Of a DNA stretch of 64,000 nucleotides, positions 46,141 to 54,135 are shown one piece after another. Under the pieces are notes generated by a model, which saw nothing but the letters and a program-made list of their open reading frames with translations, was not told the origin of the DNA and searched no databases. The position numbers were made by a program, and so were the translations under genes. Positions within the stretch are counted from its first letter, which is position 1. Every line of letters begins with the position of its first letter. This DNA comes from CALDTK01 sp963837005 (GTDB taxonomy: Bacteria; Bacteroidota; Bacteroidia; Chitinophagales; Saprospiraceae): positions 124,001 to 188,000 of the forward strand of contig CAWIMC010000013.1 in the NCBI GenBank assembly GCA_963837005.1, given 5' to 3'.

Positions 46141-46641
46141 CTACCTGCGATTTGGGCTAGAAGACTTCTGGTCGGGGTACTTGCTATTGTCCTGGTACTT
46201 GTATTTCTTACGCTCGGGGGTAAGCTTCGGTTGTTTGCCGTCCGGATACTGGCTGTTGTCTTGCGCTCGGTATACTTTAGACTTTGCTTTGGACTTGGAA
46301 GGTTTAGCTTCAGCAGTTTCGCTGTCGTAGTTGGTAGCGCTCTCGGCACGCTTGGATGCTTTCCTGTTGGCCTTGTCTTCCTTTCGGGCCGCATGCGCCT
46401 CCTTCCATTCTTTCTTGTAGCGTTTCGAGGCACTTGGATCAGGGTAGTCCCACCAGGTACCCTTTGGTGCGATGTATCCCCGCGACGCTGTTGCATTCGA
46501 GCTATTACCTTGTTGTTGACGTTGCTGTGCTGCACTCGACTGCCGCGCAAGCATGTCCGAATGTTGTTGACCTGTCGGGTCCTGCGCATACAAAAGCAAT
46601 GCAGTGCCAATCGAAACAGCGAACGTGAGGATAATCTTCAT
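46141..46641 (-). CDS. Small secreted basic protein, array member 1
   Basis: 166 residues. Signal peptide MKIILTFAVSIGTALLLYAQ, then DPTGQQHSDMLARQSSAAQQRQQQ, a WWDYP segment, a Lys/Arg-rich helix (KRYKKEWKEAHAARKEDKANRK) and two copies of an RAQDNSQYPD / KYQDNSKYPD motif near the C-terminus. It lacks the G-Y-R---NGD motif of its neighbours. The mature N-terminus is nearly identical to member 6 (AQDPTGQQHTEM). Exported; function unknown. All members are on the minus strand with 25-110 base gaps in most cases. Confidence 0.75.
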   Translation of the reverse strand: MKIILTFAVSIGTALLLYAQDPTGQQHSDMLARQSSAAQQRQQQGNSSNATASRGYIAPKGTWWDYPDPSASKRYKKEWKEAHAARKEDKANRKASKRAESATNYDSETAEAKPSKSKAKSKVYRAQDNSQYPDGKQPKLTPERKKYKYQDNSKYPDQKSSSPNRR

Positions 46642-46671
46642 GACTTCTTGGTGACGAGTTATATGATAGGG

Positions 46672-47094
46672 TTAGTTTGGCGTGTAGCCGTCCTTGCGGT
46701 CCTGCTTGGCATGCTTCTTCTTCAGTTTTTCGGTCCGCTTGAGGCGCTTCTCGCGCTCCTTGGGCGTCTCTTTCGATTTGAGCCTAACGGTGCCGTCTGG
46801 GTTGAGCCAGGTGCCATCGGGCGTGATATGGACGCCACCGGGCAAATCGGTACCATAGATAATGTTGTCTTCCTCGTGGCGCTTTTGGCTGGCCTTATCT
46901 CGCTGGTACGCCTTTTCGGCGGCGCGACCGGTTTTGCCTCGGTATGTAGGCGTGACGGTGCTAGAGGAGGACGATGCCTGCCCGGCGCGCTGCTGCGCCT
47001 CGGCGTCGTTGCGGGAGGCGATGGTGGGGAGGTCTTGGGCAAGAAGTGTAGTGGCGCAGAAGGCTAGCGGGAGTAGGAGGACTTTGGCTGTCAT
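46672..47094 (-). CDS. Small secreted basic protein, array member 2
   Basis: 140 residues from the ATG at 47094. Signal peptide MTAKVLLLPLAFCATTLLAQ, a Gln/Ser linker, YRGKTGRAAEKAYQRDK, then LPGGVHITPDGTWLNPDGTV and a strongly basic end (KRLKRTEKLKKKHAKQDRKD). The second half is the same as member 6 at about two of three positions, while the first part differs. Two DG turns could bind a metal, but this is only a possibility. Confidence 0.78.
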   Translation of the reverse strand: MTAKVLLLPLAFCATTLLAQDLPTIASRNDAEAQQRAGQASSSSSTVTPTYRGKTGRAAEKAYQRDKASQKRHEEDNIIYGTDLPGGVHITPDGTWLNPDGTVRLKSKETPKEREKRLKRTEKLKKKHAKQDRKDGYTPN

Positions 47095-47141
47095 GGCGCT
47101 TGAGTGAGTCGTATAGAAGGTGAACTCCAAAAGAAGCAATC

Positions 47142-47672
47142 CTAATTCGGATCTTTAATGGCTTTGTTCAAGTCGTCCAGCAACTTTTGGTTCATTTTGT
47201 TGCGCTTAGCATCGGCGTTGCTTGGCTTCTGCTTCTTGTCCCCATGCGTGTCTGTATTCTTACACATATCGTCCACGCTGTTTACCGGAAATCCGTCGGC
47301 ATTGACGAGGTCGCCATTCTCGAGCACGCGGAACCCACCAGGTAGTCGCTTGCCGTTCTTCGCTTCGTCCTTCTCGCGCGCCTCTTGTCTCTTGCCTTGC
47401 TTGCGGGCGGCCCGCGCCTCTTTCCAGAGCCATACATTCTCTTTCGTTGGATTGGCTGGATACTGGTACAACTTGCCGTCCAGACCAGTGTATGGGGCGA
47501 ACTTTCTAGGTGCGGACGCGGTGCTATTAGCTTGTTGATCACGCTGCTGCTGTGCGCTACTCGCCTGCGACATCTGGGTGTCGAACTGCGCGGCGGCGCA
47601 AGGGTATTGCGCTCGTAGAACAGAGGCAGAACTTAGAAAGAGTGCCACAAGAAAGATCGTAATTCTCATCAT
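47142..47672 (-). CDS. Small secreted basic protein, array member 3
   Basis: 176 residues; start at ATG 47672 or 47669. Signal peptide ends SVLRAQ. Then SSAQQQRDQQANSTA, FAPYTGLDGKLYQYPANPT, a basic helix (WLWKEARAARKQGKRQ) and LPGGFRVLENGDLVNADGFP, the clearest copy of the array's C-terminal motif. A Lys/Asn-rich tail follows. The only member with several Cys (three). It is the closest relative of the pseudogene at 48252. Confidence 0.75.
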   Translation of the reverse strand: MMRITIFLVALFLSSASVLRAQYPCAAAQFDTQMSQASSAQQQRDQQANSTASAPRKFAPYTGLDGKLYQYPANPTKENVWLWKEARAARKQGKRQEAREKDEAKNGKRLPGGFRVLENGDLVNADGFPVNSVDDMCKNTDTHGDKKQKPSNADAKRNKMNQKLLDDLNKAIKDPN

Positions 47673-47710
47673 TGACGATGTTAAAATTAGCGAATAGGTC
47701 AACCGGGTTT

Positions 47711-48220
47711 CTACCGAGGCGTCTTCCCCATCTCCCTATTCTTCGCGGCATTCTTCCGGACCATATGATTAATGTCGGCTACCCACTTGACCTTGGAGCC
47801 CGATATCTGCTTCGGGTTGACTACGCGACCGTCTCTAATGTCGACCACGTCACCGTTGGGCTGGATACGGTAGGCATCATCCGGATGGTAGACACCCTTC
47901 TTGACATCGGCCGCGATGGCTTTGACCTCTTCCTTCCTATTCTTCCTGTACTGCTTAACGAGCTTCTCATCTCGTTTGAGTTGCTTCTCCGCCGCACGGC
48001 CTCTTAGTCCTTTGTACTCGAAGGGAGCCAGCGGCTGAGTCCTGGCCCTTCGCTGCGCATCGGCCTGCTGCTGGCGCTGCTGTTCGGCACCCGCCATATT
48101 AGCGTTACGCTGAGTAGTCTCCTCAATGGCGCCCGGGTACTGGGCACGTGCGATGATCGAGGCGCTAAACAATAGGATAGCGAGCGTGAAGATTCTCAGC
48201 GGTAGGATTGTAAAAGTCAT
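47711..48220 (-). CDS. Small secreted basic protein, array member 4
   Basis: 169 residues from the ATG at 48220, chosen because the open frame further upstream would run into the next gene. Signal peptide ends IIARAQ. Then GAEQQRQQQADAQRRAR, YKGLRGRAAEKQLKRDEKL (shared with members 2 and 6), DAYRIQPNGDVVDIRDGRVV and a tail KVKWVADINHMVRKNAAKNR that resembles REWVARGNRKAHHAA in member 8. Confidence 0.75.
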   Translation of the reverse strand: MTFTILPLRIFTLAILLFSASIIARAQYPGAIEETTQRNANMAGAEQQRQQQADAQRRARTQPLAPFEYKGLRGRAAEKQLKRDEKLVKQYRKNRKEEVKAIAADVKKGVYHPDDAYRIQPNGDVVDIRDGRVVNPKQISGSKVKWVADINHMVRKNAAKNREMGKTPR

Positions 48221-48251
48221 CTTCAGGTTACTTAGAGAGTTTAAAGTCAGG

Positions 48252-48719
48252 TTAATTTGGATTCTTGGCTGCTTTCTCCAGGTCCTTGAGCGCGTTGTCG
48301 CGCTCTTTGGCATGCTGCTTTTCGGCCTTCGGTGATTTGTTGTAATGCACCGTTCCGTCCGGCATCGTGAGGTTGCCCTCGGGGGACATGTGGGCGCCGC
48401 TCGGGAGGGAGTGCCCGTTTACTTTCTCGTTTTTCGTACGAGCCTTTAAGGCTTAGCAGGCAGTCCGCGCCTCCTTCTACTAAAGCGGTACGTTTTCTTT
48501 CGTCGGGCTGGCCAGAAACTGGTACTACTTGCCATCCAGACAGTAGCACAGCGCGTAGGTTTTGGCCGCAGGAACAGTGCTGTTTGCCTACTACTGGCAC
48601 TGCTGCTTGGCGCTCGCGCTTTGGGCATTGCACACAGTTTCCTCTGCCGCACCTTGGTATTGAGCGTGCGCGAGAGCAGCGGCACCCAGGAAAATTACGG
48701 TGAGGGTATCGTAGACCAT
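48252..48719 (-). pseudogene. Array pseudogene with six in-frame stops and no frameshift
   Basis: From ATG 48719 one frame of 156 codons stays aligned with member 3 to the stop at 48252, but holds five internal TAG and one internal TAA. Signal peptide MVYDTLTVIFLGAAALAHAQ is intact. Recognisable: SASAKQQCQ, ANST, LDGK, SPTKENV, KEAR, LPSGAHMSPEGNLTMPDGT and ALKDLEKAAKNPN (member 3 ends DLNKAIKDPN). Decay by substitution only, with the reading frame unharmed, is unusual and suggests recent loss. Confidence 0.85.
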
Positions 48720-48751
48720 CGTGTGCGGTAAATCTTACCTATGAACAATCC

Positions 48752-49213
48752 TTAGTTAGGCCGACGCCCCGCCCTGCGGTCTTGGCGCATGTGCTTCTTT
48801 TTGAGCTTCTTGGTCTTCTTGAGGCGCTTTGCCCGCTCTTTCTCGGTCTCGCTGGACGCTACCGCCACCGTGCCGTCCGGGTTGTACATCGTTCCGTCGG
48901 GGGCCTTGCGGTAGCCCCCTGGGTACTCGGTGCCGTAGATGACGTTGTCCTCGTCGTGGCGCTCTAATGCCTTCTGGTCACGGCGGTAGGCCCTATCTGC
49001 GGCGTGACCGGTCTTCCCGCGGTAGGAGTAAGTCGAACTAGGGGTCGTGGTAGCGCCCGTTTGATTGGCGCGCTGCTGGGCGGCACTGGACTGTCGCTGG
49101 ATCATCTCCGTGTGCTGCTGCCCGGTGGGGTCTTGTGCATATGCATCGGGAAGCGAAAATCCTATAGCGAGACAGCAGACGACTGAGGCAGTGAATACTT
49201 GGTGGAGTTTCAT
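48752..49213 (-). CDS. Small secreted basic protein, array member 6
   Basis: 153 residues. Signal peptide ends PDAYAQ. The mature N-terminus DPTGQQHTEMIQRQSSAAQQR equals member 1, while YRGKTGHAADRAYRRD, YPGGYRKAPDGTMYNPDGTV and the KRLKKTKKLKKKHMRQDRR end equal member 2. It therefore looks like a recombinant of the two, or their common ancestor. Confidence 0.78.
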   Translation of the reverse strand: MKLHQVFTASVVCCLAIGFSLPDAYAQDPTGQQHTEMIQRQSSAAQQRANQTGATTTPSSTYSYRGKTGHAADRAYRRDQKALERHDEDNVIYGTEYPGGYRKAPDGTMYNPDGTVAVASSETEKERAKRLKKTKKLKKKHMRQDRRAGRRPN

Positions 49214-49631
49214 AAGCAGTATCGGTTACGTCATACGGCGAACTGCGTTACTTCCGTAAGGCCGGGAGCGGTGACTATCCGGCTTGGTTTCCCCTAAAGT
49301 GCTAGAGTGGAGACGGGTTTGCGCTTTTTCTCCAACCAGGATTCAGACAAACTTGTTCGCTTTGGCGCCCTCCGTCGGGAGTGCATGCGAATGTGCGAAG
49401 GATAGAACTACTGTCTGATTCGCGACAAATCGTTTTGCCGAAAGGCGTATGACAATTAGGTTTACAATAGACGGTTTTGCCGGAAGGCGCGTAACCATAG
49501 CCCACTCAGACAAACATTTCATTTCAAAATTTCCTCAACCACCCTTGACGCTGGCAAGTAGAACCAGGACCCTTCTCGCAGTTCCGGGGCATACACCACG
49601 ATGGCCGAATAGGTAGTTACGCGAATCCGGC
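49214..49631. repeat. Gene-free gap in the array with two GTTTT mini-hairpins (49432, 49474)
   Basis: No credible gene. Two plus-oriented GCC-type mini-hairpins lie 42 bases apart start to start, at 49432-49446 (GAAA loop) and 49474-49488 (GGAA loop). They are the only elements within the array and fall outside its genes. Confidence 0.7.
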
Positions 49632-50033
49632 CTAATCCGGTGGCCCGAGGTTGCCCCCAACATTTCCGTCCGGGTCGACCATATCACCGTTGGGCATCAT
49701 CCTGTAGCCGCGGGGTAATTCGATGGGCTCGGTGTGGGGCGCCAAGCCAGCCTTCTTGCGGGCCTTGCGTTCCTTGCGGGCTTGGCGTTCGGCCTTACGC
49801 TCTTGCCGGAGATCCTTACTGATGACTAGGTCGAGGAGGCCCATATTCTGCGGGTCGAAGCGCCTGCCCTCGCGCGCGGGCGTCTGGTTGGTTGAGCCCT
49901 GGCCGGCCTCACGCGCACGCTGCTGCTCGATGTAAGCGGCGGCGTCGCGTTGCTGGCGACCGTTGTCGACCTGCGCTTCGGCAGACGTCGCGACGAAACT
50001 TAGGAATAATGCACTGGTAAGTACGAATTTCAC
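49632..50033 (-). CDS. Small secreted basic protein, array member 7
   Basis: 133 residues. Signal peptide MKFVLTSALFLSFVATSAEAQ. Then DNGRQQRDAAAYIEQQRAREA, a very basic helix (RQERKAERQARKERKARKKAG) and LPRGYRMMPNGDMVDPDGNV close to the C-terminus. The shortest intact member. The repeated G-Y-R-x3-NGD-x3-DG layout here is the best match to member 3. Confidence 0.78.
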   Translation of the reverse strand: MKFVLTSALFLSFVATSAEAQVDNGRQQRDAAAYIEQQRAREAGQGSTNQTPAREGRRFDPQNMGLLDLVISKDLRQERKAERQARKERKARKKAGLAPHTEPIELPRGYRMMPNGDMVDPDGNVGGNLGPPD

Positions 50034-50095
50034 GAGGGGCGATCTGTCCTAGCGTGTTTTACACTTGTAAGCAACGCTCGGTACGCCAACCCCTA

Positions 50096-50563
50096 TTACC
50101 GCGGCCCGTACTCCTTCATATATGCGGCGTGGTGCGCCTTTCTGTTGCCGCGGGCCACCCATTCGCGCTTTTCGTCATGGCTCATGCCTCCTGAATCGAT
50201 GACCTCGCCATTCTCGGTGATGTCACCGTTGGGGAGCAATCGGTACGGGTCATTTTGGCTGTAAGTGCCATCGTCGAGATCTGCGAGGTAAACCGCCATT
50301 AGTTCTGATTCTTGCTTCTCCCGGGCTTTCTGCCTACGGTGCTTCCTGCGCGTGACGAGCCCGTAGAGCTTGCCTACCGGGCTATCTGCTATATCGTTCA
50401 GATCGGCTCTACCTCCACCAGTCGAACCTCCGCTGTTGTTGCGACCCGCTTCTAGGGCGCGTTGCGCCTCTGCCGCCTTGGCGCCGTCGCTCTGGGCACT
50501 GAGCGGATTAGTGGCCAGCAGGCAAGTCAGTGCTAAGCCAAGTAGTATCGAAAGTCTCTTCAG
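50096..50563 (-). CDS. Small secreted basic protein, array member 8, with no ATG start
   Basis: 155 residues if started at the CTG at 50563, where all relatives have ATG: the frame then reads (M)KRLSILLGLALTCLLATNPLSAQ, a normal signal peptide. An in-frame ATG only occurs at 50299, after the signal peptide and basic region. Then GAKAAEAQRALEAGRN, VGKLYGLVTRRKHRRQKAREK, DPYRLLPNGDITENGEVIDS and REWVARGN. Either CTG is used as start or the gene has just lost its start codon. Parent of the pseudogene at 45655. Confidence 0.7.
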   Translation of the reverse strand: MKRLSILLGLALTCLLATNPLSAQSDGAKAAEAQRALEAGRNNSGGSTGGGRADLNDIADSPVGKLYGLVTRRKHRRQKAREKQESELMAVYLADLDDGTYSQNDPYRLLPNGDITENGEVIDSGGMSHDEKREWVARGNRKAHHAAYMKEYGPR

Positions 50564-50823
50564 GGGGAATCGTTTGGTGGTAGTGATTTACTGTAGCTAA
50601 GGGAAGCCGGACTACCGCCCGTCGGCGGGTCATCTTTGATTACCGATAGTTCGCGATCTGTCATTCCAACTCAATGGCGGAACGTGTAGTTCGGTGGGGC
50701 GCACGGCTGTTTCCTCTCCCGCTCATGGTCATGACGCCATCGAAAGTCTGCGGAGAATGCGGTTTTGCCGAAAGGCGTATAAAACATTTCGTGTTAAAAT
50801 GTGGGCTGCTTACCTTCACCCCC
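50564..50823. repeat. Intergenic stretch with GTTTT mini-hairpin at 50762-50776
   Basis: Divergent spacer between the array and radA. The mini-hairpin is the GCC-GAAA-GGC form in plus orientation, 48 bases before the radA start. The open frame upstream of radA (from 50674) is not conserved. Confidence 0.7.
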
Positions 50824-52224
50824 ATGGCCGTAGCTACCAAAGTCAAGACCCTTTTCGCGTGTACGACCTGCGGGACGACCTCCCCGAAGTGGATGGGCAA
50901 ATGCCCCGGGTGCGAGGAGTGGAACACGATGGTCGAGGAGGTGATCTCGACGGGGACCACGGCCCAGCAAGCCGCCGACGGTATCGGGCCGGGGGAGGCG
51001 AAGCGCGGCAATACGGGGCGCCTTTCGGCAAAACCTACCCCCATTCAGGACATCCAGACCGACGGTGAGACCAGGCTCGCGCTACCCGACCCGGAGCTGA
51101 ACCGCTGTCTCGGCGGGGGACTCGTGGCGGGCGCGCTGATCTTGGTGGGCGGCGAACCGGGTTCGGGCAAGTCGACGCTGCTGCTCCAGACCGTCATGCA
51201 GCTCGACCGCCCCGTGCTCTACGTGAGCGGCGAGGAGTCCGAGAAGCAGGTCAAGCTGCGCGCCGACCGCCTGCCGGGCAACAACCAGCGCTGCTACATG
51301 CTCGCCGAGACCGACACGGCCGCCATCGCGCGCCACGCCCGCGAGCTGAACCCGGCCGCCATCGTGATCGACTCCATCCAGACGATGGTGTCGCCGCTGA
51401 TCGACTCCGCGCCCGGGAGCGTGTCGCAGATCCGCGAGACGACCAACGTCTTCCAGCGCATCGCCAAGGACGCCGGGATCCCGGTCTTCATCATCGGCCA
51501 CATCACCAAGGATGGCGCGATTGCCGGACCGAAGCTGCTCGAGCACATCGTGGACGTCGTGCTGCAGTTCGAGGGCGATCGCAACTACTCGTACCGGGTT
51601 TTGAGGACCCTCAAAAATCGCTTCGGCTCCACCGACGAACTCGGCATCTACGAGATGCGCGCCGACGGGATGAATCCGATTACGAACCCCTCGGAGCTGC
51701 TGCTGGCCCAGCACGACGATGAGCTGTCCGGCTCGGCGGTAGCAGCGACGCTCGAAGGCCAGCGACCGCTGCTCATTGAAGTCCAGGCGCTCGTCTCGAC
51801 GGCGGTGTACTCTACGGCGCAGCGCTCGGCTACGGGCTTTGACACGCGCCGTCTCAACATGCTGCTGGCGGTGCTCGAGAAGCGGTGCGGCTTCGCTTTC
51901 GCGCAAAACGATGTCTTCCTCAACATCGCCGGCGGCATTCGCGTCGATGATCCGGCGATTGACCTGGCCATTGTCGGAGCGCTCATCTCCAGCTTTGACG
52001 ACGTGGCGATCCCGAAGCGGGATGCCTTCGCGGGGGAGGTGGGTTTGAGTGGGGAGGTGCGAGCGGTCGGGCGCATAGAACAGCGCATTTCGGAGGCCGA
52101 CAAGCACGGCTTCGAGCGGATTTTCGTGAGCAAGTACAACAAGGGTTTGGAGGCCGTGCGGGCCAATATTCAGATTGTGGAAGTGGCGCGGGTGGAGGAT
52201 GTGGTGCGGGCCCTTTTTCAATAA
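50824..52224 (+). CDS. radA: DNA repair protein RadA
   Basis: 466 residues from the ATG at 50824. C4 zinc finger (CTTC at 13-16, CPGC at 27-30), Walker A GGEPGSGKST near 110, the RadA-specific KNRFGS motif, and a Lon-like C-terminal domain with FLNIAGGIRVDDPAIDLAI and GEVGLSGEVRAV. RadA is a DnaB-like branch-migration helicase that processes recombination intermediates; in naturally competent bacteria it acts on incoming DNA. Mini-hairpins at 51020 (LSAK, in the linker after the zinc finger) and 51894 (CGC/GCG stem). Confidence 0.95.
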   Translation: MAVATKVKTLFACTTCGTTSPKWMGKCPGCEEWNTMVEEVISTGTTAQQAADGIGPGEAKRGNTGRLSAKPTPIQDIQTDGETRLALPDPELNRCLGGGLVAGALILVGGEPGSGKSTLLLQTVMQLDRPVLYVSGEESEKQVKLRADRLPGNNQRCYMLAETDTAAIARHARELNPAAIVIDSIQTMVSPLIDSAPGSVSQIRETTNVFQRIAKDAGIPVFIIGHITKDGAIAGPKLLEHIVDVVLQFEGDRNYSYRVLRTLKNRFGSTDELGIYEMRADGMNPITNPSELLLAQHDDELSGSAVAATLEGQRPLLIEVQALVSTAVYSTAQRSATGFDTRRLNMLLAVLEKRCGFAFAQNDVFLNIAGGIRVDDPAIDLAIVGALISSFDDVAIPKRDAFAGEVGLSGEVRAVGRIEQRISEADKHGFERIFVSKYNKGLEAVRANIQIVEVARVEDVVRALFQ

Positions 52225-52410
52225 TTGAAGTGTTGAAGGGGGAGGGGGGAAGTGTTGAAGGGCTCGTCATTCGTCCTCGGCACTGCGCCCCTTGCGTTCG
52301 GAATAAATCCTGGGCGACGTAAGGCGTTTACCTAAATCTTGCGGGCGGCCTTCCAGACACCCCGCGGTAGCACCTTCAACACTTCCTCCTTCACAATTCA
52401 ACACTTGCCC

Positions 52411-52737
52411 TTGCCCGCAAAAAAGAACATCACCGACCCCCATACCCTCACCGGCCCGGCCCTCGTCAAAGAGGTCAACCGCCGCCTGCGCCTCTGCATG
52501 CAGCTCTGGAAGGCCCACAACAACGCCGGCACCCGCCGCGAGCGCGAGAAGGCCCTCGAACTCTACGAAAAGCTTACCAACCAGGAAAAAGAAGGCGTCC
52601 CCCAAAACTTGCGCGTCTGGCTCCGCTACCGCTCCGAGAAATACTTCGGCACCGGCCGCGACGGCAATGGGGCCAACTCAGGCAACGGCAAGAAGAAGCA
52701 CAAGCCGGAGGAGCCGGAAGGCGATACGCTCTGGTAG
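52411..52737 (+). CDS. Small basic protein of unknown function
   Basis: 108 residues from a TTG at 52411 (another TTG at 52405). Sequence begins PAKKNITDPHTLTGPALVKEVNRRLRLC, has a charged helix TRREREKALELYEKLTNQEKEG and RVWLRYRSEKYFG, and ends in a Gly/Asn/Lys-rich tail. No signal peptide, so cytosolic. No family recognised. The ATG at 52339 would add 24 residues of poor quality. Confidence 0.6.
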   Translation: MPAKKNITDPHTLTGPALVKEVNRRLRLCMQLWKAHNNAGTRREREKALELYEKLTNQEKEGVPQNLRVWLRYRSEKYFGTGRDGNGANSGNGKKKHKPEEPEGDTLW

Positions 52738-52741
52738 GAAG

Positions 52742-52912
52742 GAGGAGCATGGAGCATGGATGCTTTACAGGAGCGCTCGTCGGGAAATCTATGCTCCATG
52801 TTCTATGCTCTTCTATGCTCCATGCTCTTCTATGCTCCATGCTCTTCTATGCGCCATACTCTTCTATGCGCCATACTCTTCTATGATCCTTCCTCGCTGT
52901 TCCTTGTTCTAT
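52742..52912. repeat. Tandem repeat of ATGCTCTTCTATGCTCC-type units
   Basis: At least six units of 16-18 bases (CATGCTCTTCTATGCTC, later CATACTCTTCTATGCGC) between 52795 and 52912. Its complement GGAGCATGGAGCATGG stands at 52743-52758, so the array faces an inverted copy, like the two larger mirrored arrays. It extends to the start of the DCC gene. Confidence 0.85.
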
Positions 52913-52919
52913 GCTCCCC

Positions 52920-53327
52920 ATGCATCCTCCTCTCGTGCTCTTCGACGGCCATTGTGCCCTGTGCTCCGGCTTTGTACAGACGCTACTTCGCCTCGACAAA
53001 AGGGAGGTCCTCACGTTTGCCCCGCTACAGTCGGCTTTCGCCAAAACGCGACTCGCGCTCACCGATCTCGACACGGCGGGTCTTGACTCAGTAGTCTTCA
53101 TCGACACCGACGACCGTGCACACATCAAGTCGGATGCCTTTTTCGCGATCATGCGGGCGCTCGGCGGCGCGTACAGGTCGCTCGGCGTGCTGCAGGTTTT
53201 GCCGAAAGGCCTCCGCAACTACGTCTACGACACCGTCGCCAAGTACCGCTACCGCGTCTTTGGCCAGCACGACGCCTGCTGGTTGCCGAAGCCGGAGTGG
53301 CGGGCGCGATTCTTGGGAGAGGAGTAA
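52920..53327 (+). CDS. DCC family thiol-disulfide oxidoreductase-like protein (DUF393)
   Basis: 135 residues. FDGHCALCSGFVQ at residues 8-20 holds the CxxC of the DCC family (here CALC), and HDACWLPKPEWRARFL at the end is typical. Thioredoxin-like; substrate unknown. ATG 52920 is preferred, though an in-frame ATG at 52911 falls in the repeat. Two mini-hairpins in 135 codons: 53033 (AFAKT) and 53196 (VLPKG), the highest density of any gene here. Confidence 0.85.
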   Translation: MHPPLVLFDGHCALCSGFVQTLLRLDKREVLTFAPLQSAFAKTRLALTDLDTAGLDSVVFIDTDDRAHIKSDAFFAIMRALGGAYRSLGVLQVLPKGLRNYVYDTVAKYRYRVFGQHDACWLPKPEWRARFLGEE

Positions 53328-53357
53328 CCCAAAGCAACGTGCGCTCAGGAAGCATGA

Positions 53358-53372
53358 GACTATCGCCAAAAC
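53358..53372 (-). repeat. GTTTT mini-hairpin, degenerate GATA loop (intergenic)
   Basis: GTTTTGGC-GATA-GTC on the minus strand: the stem keeps pairing with one G-T wobble and the loop is GATA rather than GNRA. It lies outside genes, where decay is not opposed by coding needs. Confidence 0.6.
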
Positions 53373-53476
53373 GCACCGCTTATAGCAAATTCACGACCAT
53401 TCGTAGAAAGAAGCGAATCGAGGCGCAGCGTTTGATAATCGATCGGCGTCCTGTTTAGCAAACACCTCTCGCTGCC

Positions 53477-53908
53477 GTGAACCGCTACGTACTCGCCTAC
53501 CTCGCCGCTACTACGGCCCTGCTTTTCCTCAACGTCATGGCCTGCGACAAGGGCGACGATAGCCTACCCGAGCCAGACGGTTGCGAGACCCCTACGTTGT
53601 ACAGCACCTTTGCTGAGGTACCCGAAAGCGCAAGCGGGGCTACGCACGCACGACTCAAAGATGGGTGCGTGGAACTCGTGTGGGGGGTGTGCGGCATGAC
53701 CTTTCGAGAGGTAGCGATCCAGCGCTCTGCCGTCGCCATACACCCGCCCATCTACAGCGTGAGCTTGGTCCTCACCCCAGACGGTTCGCAGTGCGTGTAC
53801 GCCTCGTATGACAGCGCCTCCTTCTCGCTCGCTCAACTCAAAGAGCGCGACCAAGAATTCGACCTTCGCTTCCAAGGCCTGGACGACCTCGTCATCGAGG
53901 TGCGATAA
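53477..53908 (+). CDS. Lipoprotein of unknown function
   Basis: 143 residues from a GTG at 53477. Signal peptide with lipobox LNVMAC (Cys23). The mature part has six more Cys-free beta-like stretches (HARLKDGCVELVWGVCGMTF; YSVSLVLTPDGSQCVYASYD) and ends LDDLVIEVR. No family recognised. Exported and lipid-anchored. Confidence 0.65.
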   Translation: MNRYVLAYLAATTALLFLNVMACDKGDDSLPEPDGCETPTLYSTFAEVPESASGATHARLKDGCVELVWGVCGMTFREVAIQRSAVAIHPPIYSVSLVLTPDGSQCVYASYDSASFSLAQLKERDQEFDLRFQGLDDLVIEVR

Positions 53909-54082
53909 AGCCCATCCGCCCGAAGCTCCAACCCCCAGCCCCTAACACGAGCCCCCTGAGGCGGCAGCCAAAAACAAACGCCGCTGCGCAGCAGCTCCTT
54001 GAATTCCCCCGCCGGTGGCTAAGGGGGGAAAGCACGCCAGCAAAGCGCCCCACCCCCCCCTCCCATTATCCACAAATTCCAC

Positions 54083-54090
54083 TACCTTCG
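54083..54090 (+). promoter_or_regulatory. -7 box TACCTTCG of the rpsF operon
   Basis: One mismatch to TAnnTTTG, 46 bases before the rpsF start. Placement upstream of a highly expressed ribosomal operon supports it as the promoter. Confidence 0.5.
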
Positions 54091-54135
54091 CGCCCCGTTC
54101 CAAAAAATGGCTCGGATAAACCCAATTCACTTTTT

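Noticed and set aside
46117..47067. Plus-strand 316-codon open frame over the secreted-protein array
   Set aside because: It is antisense to two genes with clear signal peptides and paralogs; its translation is hydrophobic only because it complements Lys/Gln-rich codons.
48252..48719. Amber (TAG) recoding in the array
   Set aside because: Other genes in the window end in TAG in the normal way, one of the six stops is TAA, and relatives have ordinary Gln or Trp codons; pseudogene decay explains it.
45473..49431. Lack of mini-hairpins across the secreted-protein array as a sign of recent acquisition
   Set aside because: At one copy per kilobase a 4 kb gap is expected about once by chance in 64 kb; a similar gap covers the ribosomal operon.
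49302..49505. 67-codon minus-strand open frame in the array gap
   Set aside because: Contains two mini-hairpins read as APSGKT and TPFGKT, lacks a signal peptide and has no resemblance to array members.
50674..50823. N-terminal extension of RadA
   Set aside because: The zinc-finger start MAVATKVKTLFACTTCG at 50824 is the family start; the upstream part includes a mini-hairpin and is not conserved-looking.
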